Shown piece after piece: positions 1 through 5,016 of a stretch of DNA of 5,016 nt. Each line of letters starts with the position of its first letter. Within the stretch, counting starts at the first letter, position 1. The stretch is from positions 1-5,016 of the forward strand of contig PWSG01000032.1 of assembly GCA_003564055.1 (NCBI GenBank). Reading direction: 5' to 3'. The position numbers were made by a program, and so were the translations under genes. This DNA comes from Syntrophomonadaceae bacterium. Lineage in GTDB: Bacteria; Bacillota; Dethiobacteria; DTU022. The notes under the pieces were generated by a model. That model saw nothing but the letters and a program-made list of their open reading frames with translations. It was not told where the DNA came from and ran no database searches.

Positions 1-179
1 AAATAAAGCTTAACTTAATATCGGCCGACCTTTCATTTTGATCAAAAAGTTTTATCACTGCATTAATCTTTTTATTGTAAAGGAAAACTTGATCATGCCG
101 CCGGGCAGGTTGCTGTTTTATTATCTTTCAATAGACAGATTCGCTCTAGACTGCCTGGTCACTGTAGAGGTTGCAGTAC
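1..179. other. Intergenic region downstream of rtcB, no gene seen
   Basis: No convincing coding frame, tRNA or terminator is visible here. It is AT-rich and holds a perfect 12-bp palindrome TTTTGATCAAAA at 36-47 and a second TGATCA at 90-95. The segment 39-53 (TGATCAAAAAGTTTT) is the inverse complement of 84-95 (AAAACTTGATCA) apart from three extra A residues, so a bulged stem with a loop of about 30 nt is possible. On the minus strand just after the rtcB stop, GGTACTG and CAGTGACC could pair with one bulge, but no U-tract follows. I therefore cannot assign the rtcB terminator. Confidence 0.6.
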
Positions 180-1604
180 CTATTCTTCACCCTTAATAAC
201 TGCCCGCGGCTTCAGCCTGGCAACCTTGCGGCTGAGTCCAATCTCAGTTAATGTATCAATAACAAGGTCAATATTTTTATAGGCCTGAGGAGCTTCATCA
301 AGATATGGTTTATAATGCTTGCCGGAAATTACTATATCTGCCATACGCTCTTTTAACTGTTCAACAGATACTTCACGCTTTGCCGCAGTCCTGGAGAGTA
401 AACGACCTGCGCCATGATTTACTGAATTAAATAATTTTTCAACTCCCGGTTCAGCCCTAACCACGTAAGAAGCGCTGCCCATGCTTCCTGGAATAAGGAT
501 AGGATGGCCTGTAGCCCTGTAACGGTCAGGATTCATTTGGTGTCCCGGAGGCAAGGCTCTGACCGCTCCTTTACGGTGTATGAGCATTTTTTTTCCGTTG
601 ATTTCTTCAAACTGGGCTGTATTATGAGCAACATCGTAAACAAGATCAAGGCCGTAATCGTGATCGCTGCCGCCAAGGGTCTCTTCGAATGCCTTACGCA
701 CATCATCGGCTATCCACTGGCGATTACAGAAAGCGAAGTTAACCGCACAGGCCATCGCTGCATAGTAATCTTCGCCTTCCCTTGATCTTATCGGTACTGC
801 GGCCAGGCCTGCCGAAGGTATTTCAATATCATATTTTCTTGCATCTTTTTTCATTGTTTTTGAGTAATCAGTACAAACCTGATGTCCGAAACCACGGCTT
901 CCAGTATGGATAAGCACTGTAAGAGTCCCTTTTTCAAGACCATATTCTGATGCTGCGGCGCAATCAAAAATCTTATCGATTACACCAAGTTCTATAAAAT
1001 GGTTCCCACCACCGATTGTCGAAAGCTGCCGGCCTCTATCAACAGCCTTTTTGCTTACCGCCCTGATGTCAGCTCCTTCTAAGCAGCCGCTGTCTTCAAT
1101 ACACTGCAAATCTTCCGGCCGTCCAAAACCAAGCTCAATTAAAAATGGCGCTCCGGAATGTAAAAATTTCTTAAAGTATTTTCCGATTAAAGATGAGTGC
1201 CTGCTTTTTTGGCCAATACCACTTGGCACACGCTGCAAAATTCCGTTTATTAGCTTTTTAAGCAAAGATTGATCCAGATCAGCAGCGTCTATATTCGTCC
1301 TTAGCAGACGAACGCCGCAGTTTATATCCATGCCAACAGCCCCGGCAGATATTAAGCCCTTTTCAGCATCCATAGCCATGACTCCCCCTATGGGCAGTCC
1401 AAATCCGCTATGGATGTCTGGCATACCGATAACAGGGCTTATTACTCCTTCAAGCGAAGCAGCATCAGTTAACTGTTCAATAGACTGATCTTCACTAAAA
1501 GATTTATAAAGCTCTTTGTTGAGATATATGAAAACATCAGCTTTCATTTTGCCACTGCGAGAAATGCGGTAGCAATTATCGCCAAAAGGTTCCATTTTAG
1601 CCAC
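180..1604 (-). CDS. rtcB: RtcB family RNA-splicing/repair ligase
   Basis: The 474-residue product matches RtcB, the Mn2+- and GTP-dependent ligase that joins RNA 3'-phosphate or 2',3'-cyclic phosphate ends to 5'-OH ends in the cytoplasm. The family motifs are all present in order: MPDIH (61-65), DINCGVR (93-99, metal ligands Asp93 and Cys96), GGGNHFIE (198-205), IHTGSRGFGH (232-241, His233), DVAHN (324-328, His327), HRKGAVRA (343-350), PGSMGS (372-377), NHGAGR (396-401, with His397 as the expected guanylylated residue) and a C-terminal IKG (Lys471). Length is normal, so it should be active. The start is GTG, with AAGGGAG 9 nt upstream. An ATG three codons later, preceded by AAGGTGG, is an alternative. 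It follows surE after 79 nt and may have its own promoter. No archease gene is seen in the window. Its physiological RNA substrate cannot be read from the sequence. Confidence 0.96.
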   Translation of the reverse strand: MAKMEPFGDNCYRISRSGKMKADVFIYLNKELYKSFSEDQSIEQLTDAASLEGVISPVIGMPDIHSGFGLPIGGVMAMDAEKGLISAGAVGMDINCGVRLLRTNIDAADLDQSLLKKLINGILQRVPSGIGQKSRHSSLIGKYFKKFLHSGAPFLIELGFGRPEDLQCIEDSGCLEGADIRAVSKKAVDRGRQLSTIGGGNHFIELGVIDKIFDCAAASEYGLEKGTLTVLIHTGSRGFGHQVCTDYSKTMKKDARKYDIEIPSAGLAAVPIRSREGEDYYAAMACAVNFAFCNRQWIADDVRKAFEETLGGSDHDYGLDLVYDVAHNTAQFEEINGKKMLIHRKGAVRALPPGHQMNPDRYRATGHPILIPGSMGSASYVVRAEPGVEKLFNSVNHGAGRLLSRTAAKREVSVEQLKERMADIVISGKHYKPYLDEAPQAYKNIDLVIDTLTEIGLSRKVARLKPRAVIKGEE

Positions 1605-1613
1605 CTTAAGTGA

Positions 1614-1622
1614 CTCCCTTCC
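1614..1622 (-). promoter_or_regulatory. Ribosome binding site of rtcB supporting the GTG start
   Basis: On the minus strand GGAAGGGAG lies 9 nt before the GTG at 1602-1604. This is a normal distance and supports GTG as the start over the in-frame ATG at codon 4, although AAGGTGG before that ATG leaves some doubt. Confidence 0.6.
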
Positions 1623-1662
1623 GTCTTGTTAAAAGTGCCTTGGCAAAAATAAGTATTCCAAA

Positions 1663-1679
1663 TTTATAAGGGTTTATAA
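1663..1679. repeat. Short direct repeat TTTATAA-GGG-TTTATAA in the surE-rtcB gap
   Basis: On the plus strand, TTTATAA occurs at 1663-1669 and again at 1673-1679, separated by GGG. It lies at the -10 box and start-point region of the candidate rtcB promoter, so it could be an operator half-site pair. Its AT-rich composition also makes a chance origin quite possible. Confidence 0.25.
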
Positions 1680-1706
1680 TATATTAAAGATTGATCTTTT
1701 TGACAA
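1678..1706 (-). promoter_or_regulatory. Candidate sigma-A promoter for rtcB, overlapping the end of surE
   Basis: Read on the minus strand, TTGTCA (1701-1706, 5 of 6 matches to the -35 consensus) is followed by a 17-nt spacer and TATATT (1678-1683, 5 of 6 to the -10 consensus). The -35 box and spacer lie inside the last codons and stop of surE. It would give an rtcB leader of roughly 65 nt. The region is AT-rich, so a chance match is possible, but both boxes at ideal spacing before the only sizeable gap in the gene series is suggestive. Confidence 0.45.
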
Positions 1707-2475
1707 GCTTCTCCAGTGCCGGCATGGATATAAAGTCGGTCAACTGGAAGTGGATAGGAGTTAATGATATGTAGCCCTCCCGCACTGCTTTTGTGTCGCA
1801 ATCATCATCCTCAGGGTCATCTTCGACCAGCTCTCCGGCCAGCCAGTAATAATTCATTCCCCGCGGGTCAGTACGTTTTTCAAAAGCATTACGATAACGC
1901 CTGTTACCCAGTTTAGTAATCCGTACTCCTTTAATATTATTTACATCTACAGGTACATTTATATTTATAAGTGTTGACGCGTCAATGCTTCCTTCGAGCA
2001 ACTCCGGGATAAGATTGCTGATCAAGCGGGCGGCATAATCAAAGCTGTTACTGTCTCCATTTCCTGTAAGCGATATAGCCACAGAAGGTATCCCTAACAG
2101 CAATCCCTCCAGTGCTGCAGATACTGTTCCTGAATAAAGGACATCAGTGCCCAGGTTACTGCCCCTGTTAATGCCTGAAATCACCAGGTCAGGCACATCA
2201 TCCAAAATAGCCTCCACCGCCAGTTTAACACAGTCAGAGGGGGTTCCATTGACGGACAACCCTGTAAGAGCAGGTTTGTGCAGAAAGTTTACTTCTACAA
2301 CCCGCAGCGGTTTGTGCATAGTTATAGCATGACCGATAGCGCTGCGCTCTCGTTCAGGGGCGATAACAGATAACCTGTACATGTTTTTGTTTTCCGACAA
2401 GACCTGGCCAAGTTTTTGTATGCCTTCAGCATTAATTCCGTCATCATTAGTAATTAAAATATGCGGTCTTTTCAT
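1684..2475 (-). CDS. surE: SurE 5'/3'-nucleotidase (survival protein E)
   Basis: The 263-residue product is a typical SurE, a divalent-metal nucleoside monophosphate phosphatase (EC 3.1.3.5; family members also act on 3'-nucleotides and short polyphosphate). The N-terminal ITNDDGINAEG (8-18) supplies the metal-binding Asp11-Asp12 pair. ERERSAIGHAIT (41-52) carries the expected Ser45 ligand, and SGINRGSNLGTDVLYSGTVSAA (100-121) carries Asn103 and the nucleotide-site loop. SVNGTPSDCV (74-83) is also family-typical. Length is normal and all catalytic positions are intact. The ATG lies only 2 nt after the stop of the broken deaminase gene. The nearest purine-rich tract (AAAGGG) is about 15 nt upstream, a weak site, so translation may once have been coupled to the deaminase. 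Its place behind nucleoside-salvage genes suits a nucleotide-turnover role. Confidence 0.96.
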   Translation of the reverse strand: MKRPHILITNDDGINAEGIQKLGQVLSENKNMYRLSVIAPERERSAIGHAITMHKPLRVVEVNFLHKPALTGLSVNGTPSDCVKLAVEAILDDVPDLVISGINRGSNLGTDVLYSGTVSAALEGLLLGIPSVAISLTGNGDSNSFDYAARLISNLIPELLEGSIDASTLININVPVDVNNIKGVRITKLGNRRYRNAFEKRTDPRGMNYYWLAGELVEDDPEDDDCDTKAVREGYISLTPIHFQLTDFISMPALEKLVKKINL

Positions 2476-2477
2476 GT

Positions 2478-2863
2478 TTATTGTTCATTTCCCTTTCCAG
2501 AGTTTACCAGCCGTTTGGCACGGCGTGTCGCTTCAGTTCTGATTTTTTCTTCGTCAATAGTTTTAAAAGCGCCATTTTGTAAAATAATTCTGCCGTCTAC
2601 CACGACGAAGCTGACATCTGCCGCCGCTGAAACATAAACCACATGAGCAAGCGGGTCATGCAGCGGTGTCAGATTAAGCCCGGCATGACCATAAGATTTT
2701 TACCTTCGATCACCTCAGCAGCCATGTTTCTGTCAATTTCGTTGGGCTGTTTGGTAATTTTCTCTATTTGATCCTTATCAATCAATAAATCGCCATAAAA
2801 ATAATTGGGCCGATCAGTGTCAAGGGTGATGATCAGTGTATCTTTAATTAAGGTTCTGCTCAA
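2478..2863 (-). pseudogene. mtaD: MTA/SAH deaminase (amidohydrolase) remnant with the catalytic core deleted
   Basis: Two pieces of one amidohydrolase gene are fused here. The first starts at TTG (2861-2863) with AAAAGGAG 9 nt upstream. It encodes 64 residues ending VMPGLI and then TGA at 2669-2671, which is the N-terminal strand-rich part of 5'-methylthioadenosine/S-adenosylhomocysteine deaminases, just before their N-x-H-x-H metal motif. From 2675 to the stop at 2478-2480 the -1 frame reads 65 residues beginning NLTPLHDPLAHVVY, then VVVDGRIILQNG, which matches the C-terminal end of the same family. About 300 residues forming the zinc-binding TIM barrel are missing, and the two parts are out of frame, so no deaminase can be made. 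The intact enzyme converts MTA to methylthioinosine and SAH to S-inosylhomocysteine. The locus sits between mtnA (21-nt gap) and surE (2-nt gap), the position of a functional operon member. The family call rests on recalled motifs and is fairly secure; the exact substrate is less so. Confidence 0.87.
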
Positions 2864-2872
2864 TATATGCTT

Positions 2873-2880
2873 CTCCTTTT
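2873..2880 (-). promoter_or_regulatory. Ribosome binding site that fixes the TTG start of the broken deaminase gene
   Basis: AAAAGGAG on the minus strand lies 9 nt before TTG at 2861-2863. No ATG gives the expected N-terminus (SRTLIKDTLIITLD), so the TTG is the credible start. The site is well preserved although the gene is destroyed, which argues for a recent inactivation. Confidence 0.65.
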
Positions 2881-2884
2881 ATCT

Positions 2885-3937
2885 TTAAAAAAGCTTGTTC
2901 AGCTTTTCACGATCCGGTCTGCAAACAACACCACGCTCAGTAATGATTGCTGTAATCAGTTTTGCCGGAGTAATATCAAAGGCTGGATTAAAGGCGGTAA
3001 TTCCTTCAGGAGCTGTTAAGTGCCCATCTAAATAAGTTATCTCACTGCTGCAGCGTTTTTCGATAATTATGCTCTCCCCGGATTCGACAGTCATATCGAT
3101 AGTTGATACAGGCGCAGCAACATAAAAAGGTACATTATGGTAATCGGCTAAAACAGCAAGCGTATAGGTGCCGATTTTATTGGCCACATCACCATTGGCG
3201 GCAATCCGGTCGGCGCCAACCAGGATCAAGTCAACTTTATTCCCTGACAACAGCGACCCTGCTGCGCTATCAGTAACCAGTGTTGCAGAAATATCTTCGT
3301 TTAAAAGCTCGAAAGCTGTAATCCTGGAGCCCTGTAAAAGAGGCCTTGTTTCATCTACGAAAACATGGATATCTTTACCCTGTTTCACTGCTGCCCGCAC
3401 TACTCCCAGGGCAGTTCCATATCCACAGGTAGCAAGCGCACCTGCATTACAGTGCGTCAGAACAGAGGCTTTTTCAGGAACCAGCTCAGATCCGTAATAA
3501 CCAATCATACGGTTGTTATTTACATCTTCGTCATGTATTTTCTTCGCTTCCGTTAACAAGCTTTCAAATATCTGCTGTGGAGATGACTCTTTCTGCTTTT
3601 GTATAAGGTTCTTCATTCTCTGTACGGCCCAGAATAGATTAACAGCGGTTGGACGGGCCATTATCAAATTGGAGGCTGCTTCATCAAGGCTTGTCAATAA
3701 CTTATCCTTATTATAGCCTTCCTCAAGAGCATTCAGGGCTGCTATTGCCATACCATAAGCGGCGGTAATTCCAATTGCCGGGGCGCCGCGCACAGACATT
3801 TCCTTGATCGAATCTATAATTTGACTGCAATTTTTACAGCTGCGGTACTCAACTTTTAAAGGCAGAAAACGTTGATCAAGTATACAGAGACGATTATCCT
3901 GCCAGTACATAGTAGGCAGCTTGTTTTTTTCGTTCAT
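2885..3937 (-). CDS. mtnA: S-methyl-5-thioribose-1-phosphate isomerase MtnA
   Basis: This 350-residue protein belongs to the aldose-ketose isomerase family related to eIF2B alpha/beta/delta. MtnA converts 5-methylthioribose-1-phosphate to 5-methylthioribulose-1-phosphate (EC 5.3.1.23); some members also take 5-deoxyribose-1-phosphate. Visible motifs are the RGAPAIG loop (50-56), THCNAGALAT (161-170) with the catalytic Cys163, ETRPLLQGSRITAFEL (196-211), GADRI (241-245) with the catalytic Asp243, NKIGTYTLA (253-261) and the C-terminal FNPAFDITP (316-324). The Cys and Asp match the Cys160/Asp240 pair described for Bacillus MtnA. Length is standard. The ATG lies 6 nt after the phosphorylase stop, with GAGGAG 12 nt upstream inside that gene, so the two are probably co-transcribed and may be translationally coupled. 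No mtnK, mtnW/X, mtnB or mtnD is in the window, so the fate of the product is not shown here. Confidence 0.96.
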   Translation of the reverse strand: MNEKNKLPTMYWQDNRLCILDQRFLPLKVEYRSCKNCSQIIDSIKEMSVRGAPAIGITAAYGMAIAALNALEEGYNKDKLLTSLDEAASNLIMARPTAVNLFWAVQRMKNLIQKQKESSPQQIFESLLTEAKKIHDEDVNNNRMIGYYGSELVPEKASVLTHCNAGALATCGYGTALGVVRAAVKQGKDIHVFVDETRPLLQGSRITAFELLNEDISATLVTDSAAGSLLSGNKVDLILVGADRIAANGDVANKIGTYTLAVLADYHNVPFYVAAPVSTIDMTVESGESIIIEKRCSSEITYLDGHLTAPEGITAFNPAFDITPAKLITAIITERGVVCRPDREKLNKLF

Positions 3938-3943
3938 GGGTAG

Positions 3944-4741
3944 TCAGCTCTCCTCGGACCAGTATTTTCCGGCTTCGTTGCAGCCGCATGAATATCCATG
4001 TTCGATATTCTCCACAGCTGTGGCAAGCAGCTTTTCAAGTCCAGGCTTGACCCTTTCTATTTCATCAAGAACTTCTTCATGTGTCAAAGGGCTTAAAGAA
4101 ATACCCGCGGCATAATTAGTCGGCAAAGCTATAACTGCATAACAGAGACCTGCTTCACGGGCAAGGACGACTTCAGGGACATTAGTCATTCCCACCAGGT
4201 CACCGCCCCACTGCCCGATCATTCTAATTTCAGAGGGAGTTTCAAAACGCGGACCCTCAGTGCAGACGTAACAACCACCGTCAACCAGTTCAAGATCCAG
4301 GGCAGTGCCGGCATTTAATATAGTCTTTCTGACTTCACTACAATAAGGTTCTGAAAGATCTATATGAACAATCGTCTTTCCTGCTCCTTCATAAAATGTC
4401 AGCGGCCTTTGTTTTGTAAAATCAATAAACTGGTCTATTATCACCATGCTTCCCGGGGGCATATTCTGATGAAGAGTTCCTACAGCAGCTGTGGCAATTA
4501 TGGCATTTACATCTAAATGTTTAAGTGCTGCAATGTTAGCTTTATAATTGACCATATGCGGCGGTACTGAATGTTTACCTCCATGACGGGCTAAAAAGAA
4601 TACTTTACGGTTCTTATATGTACCCATCCTCATAGTCACTGCGCCATATTTGGTATCAACGGTTATTTCTTCTTGATCATTTAGAAGAGATTGGTTGTAC
4701 ACTCCCGTCCCGCCGATTATAGCAACCCTGATTTCCGACAT
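3944..4741 (-). CDS. mtnP: MTAP-family nucleoside phosphorylase, predicted 6-oxopurine/methylthioinosine type
   Basis: The 265-residue product belongs to the trimeric PNP/MTAP family, which splits a purine nucleoside with phosphate to base plus (methylthio)ribose-1-phosphate. Motifs are IGGTGVY (9-15), FLARHGGKHSVPPHMVNYKANI (49-70, phosphate site with Arg52-His53), ATAAVGTL (83-90), CTEGPRFETPSEIRM (160-174), GMTNVPEVVLAREAGLCYA (184-202) and LPTNYAAGIS (206-215). Human MTAP has Ser178 and Asp220 at the base-contacting positions; here Glu167 (codon 4241-4243) and Asn209 (codon 4115-4117) are instead as in 6-oxopurine PNPs (Glu201/Asn243 in human PNP). This predicts use of methylthioinosine, inosine or guanosine rather than MTA. 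Automatic annotation would probably call it MTA phosphorylase. It is the first gene of the series, with AAAAGGAGG 7 nt before the ATG. The C-terminus has a small Cys cluster (CGC, 252-254). Confidence 0.92.
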   Translation of the reverse strand: MSEIRVAIIGGTGVYNQSLLNDQEEITVDTKYGAVTMRMGTYKNRKVFFLARHGGKHSVPPHMVNYKANIAALKHLDVNAIIATAAVGTLHQNMPPGSMVIIDQFIDFTKQRPLTFYEGAGKTIVHIDLSEPYCSEVRKTILNAGTALDLELVDGGCYVCTEGPRFETPSEIRMIGQWGGDLVGMTNVPEVVLAREAGLCYAVIALPTNYAAGISLSPLTHEEVLDEIERVKPGLEKLLATAVENIEHGYSCGCNEAGKYWSEES

Positions 4742-4748
4742 AAGCGCC

Positions 4749-4757
4749 CCTCCTTTT
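4749..4757 (-). promoter_or_regulatory. Strong ribosome binding site of mtnP
   Basis: AAAAGGAGG on the minus strand is a near-full anti-Shine-Dalgarno match, 7 nt before the ATG at 4739-4741. It fixes the start of the phosphorylase and is the strongest site in the window, as expected for the first gene of an operon. Confidence 0.8.
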
Positions 4758-4789
4758 GCCCAAAAATCAATTTACATACTGCACTTTTT

Positions 4790-4819
4790 ATTATAATCTT
4801 TTTCTTGGGATAAATGCAA
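4790..4819 (-). promoter_or_regulatory. Candidate sigma-A promoter of the mtnP-mtnA-(mtaD)-surE operon
   Basis: On the minus strand a perfect -10 box TATAAT (4790-4795) is preceded after 18 nt by TTGCAT (4814-4819), a weak -35 that keeps only TTG plus spacing. The start point would fall near 4783, giving a leader of about 40 nt to the mtnP ATG. That leader is too short to hold a SAM (S-box) riboswitch, and I see no attenuator in it. Confidence 0.55.
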
Positions 4820-4838
4820 AATTCCTTCTCTCATCATG

Positions 4839-4867
4839 TTGACGCCTATTATAAAATGAGCTATACT
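4839..4867 (+). promoter_or_regulatory. Strong sigma-A promoter of the tRNA cluster
   Basis: TTGACG (4839-4844) and TATACT (4862-4867) each match consensus at 5 of 6 positions and are separated by exactly 17 nt. Transcription would begin around 4874-4876, about 20 nt before the tRNA-Thr 5' end. This is a typical stable-RNA promoter layout. It faces away from the mtnP promoter, with 19 nt between the two -35 boxes. Confidence 0.8.
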
Positions 4868-4896
4868 ATAAGTTGCTTTAAGGGTAGACTTCGTCG

Positions 4897-4971
4897 GCCG
4901 ACGTAGCTCAATGGTAGAGCAGCTGATTTGTAATCAGCAGGTTGGGGGTTCGAATCCCTTCGTCGGCTCCA
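4897..4971 (+). tRNA. tRNA-Thr, anticodon TGT
   Basis: The full cloverleaf can be drawn. The acceptor stem GCCGACG (4897-4903) pairs with CGTCGGC (4961-4967). The D arm is GCTC/GAGC (4906-4909, 4917-4920). The anticodon stem GCTGA/TCAGC (4922-4926, 4934-4938) closes the loop TTTGTAA, with anticodon TGT at 4929-4931. The variable loop has 5 nt. The T arm (4944-4948 with 4956-4960) has loop TTCGAAT and two G-T pairs at its base. The discriminator is T4968, and CCA is encoded at 4969-4971. Anticodon UGU reads ACA and other ACN threonine codons. It is followed 11 nt later by another tRNA, so the two form one transcript. Confidence 0.96.
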
Positions 4972-4982
4972 TGAAGAGCTGT

Positions 4983-5016
4983 GGAGAGGTACCCAAGTTG
5001 GCCAAAGGGGGCAGAC
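4983..5016 (+). tRNA. Partial tRNA, probably tRNA-Tyr, cut by the window end
   Basis: The 5' 34 nt fit a class II tRNA with a long D loop. The acceptor strand is GGAGAGG (4983-4989), then TA, a 3-bp D stem CCC (4992-4994) with GGG (5007-5009), a D loop containing GGCC, G at position 26, and the 5' anticodon-stem strand GCAGA (5011-5015) followed by C32. The run GGGGGCAGAC is characteristic of bacterial tRNA-Tyr, where the loop continues CTGTAAA. The anticodon is outside the window, so tRNA-Leu or tRNA-Ser is not formally excluded. Confidence 0.78.

Noticed and set aside
97..120. GC-rich TGCC-GCCG-GGCA stem as the rtcB terminator
   Set aside because: Only 4 bp can form, and the T-run lies on the plus-strand side, the wrong direction for rtcB transcription.
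504..1272. Plus-strand open frames antisense to rtcB
   Set aside because: They are the complement of conserved RtcB motifs and show no domain or translation signal of their own.
1686..1699. AAAGAT-TG-ATCTTT inverted repeat at the surE stop as a terminator
   Set aside because: The stem is AT-rich with a 2-nt loop and no proper U-tract on the minus strand; it would not be a stable intrinsic terminator.
2661..2685. Programmed -1 frameshift joining the two deaminase frames
   Set aside because: There is no X-XXY-YYZ slippery site at GGC TTA ATC TGA, and joining the frames would still lack the metal-binding barrel, so it is a deletion junction.
3168..3716. Plus-strand open frames antisense to mtnA
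   Set aside because: They lie fully inside mtnA, whose catalytic motifs are unmistakable. The opposite-strand translations are rich in Ser, Thr, Pro and Cys without recognisable motifs, and no ribosome site is evident.
1..5016. CRISPR array, insertion sequence, prophage or defence system
   Set aside because: No regularly spaced repeats, transposase or integrase motifs, or toxin-like small genes were seen; apart from the broken deaminase the genes are ordinary housekeeping families.

Overview
The window looks like a chromosomal segment from a low-to-mid GC Gram-positive bacterium of the Clostridia type, probably an anaerobe. The reasons are purine-rich Shine-Dalgarno sequences (AAAAGGAGG, AAAAGGAG), GTG and TTG starts, a closely packed tRNA cluster with encoded CCA, and a methylthio-nucleoside cluster without the oxygen-dependent methionine-salvage genes. 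This assignment is inferred from style and gene content, not from a marker gene.

All protein genes lie on the minus strand, so transcription runs from right to left. The order is a 6-oxopurine-type MTA/MTI phosphorylase (mtnP family, 3944-4741), methylthioribose-1-phosphate isomerase mtnA (2885-3937), a wrecked MTA/SAH deaminase gene (2478-2863), the nucleotidase surE (1684-2475) and the RNA ligase rtcB (180-1604). Gaps from mtnP through surE are 2-21 nt, which suggests one transcription unit. A candidate promoter sits before mtnP, and a second one overlaps the 3' end of surE and could drive rtcB separately. On the plus strand at the right edge, a near-consensus promoter (TTGACG-17-TATACT) drives tRNA-Thr(TGT), followed after 11 nt by the 5' part of a tRNA that looks like tRNA-Tyr. 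The first 179 nt hold no gene that I can support.

The main point of interest is the deaminase locus. It keeps about 64 N-terminal codons (ending at MPGLI) and 65 C-terminal codons (NLTPLHDP... to the stop). The roughly 300-residue metal-binding catalytic barrel between them is gone, and the two remnants are in different frames. The phosphorylase upstream carries PNP-like pocket residues (Glu167 in GPRFET, Asn209 in TNYAAG), which predict a preference for 6-oxopurines such as methylthioinosine. The ancestral operon therefore probably encoded MTA -> MTI (deaminase) -> hypoxanthine + MTR-1-phosphate (phosphorylase) -> MTRu-1-phosphate (MtnA). In this window the first step has been lost while steps two and three look intact. 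Either another deaminase elsewhere supplies the step, or the remaining enzymes have been repurposed, or the deletion is very recent or an assembly error.
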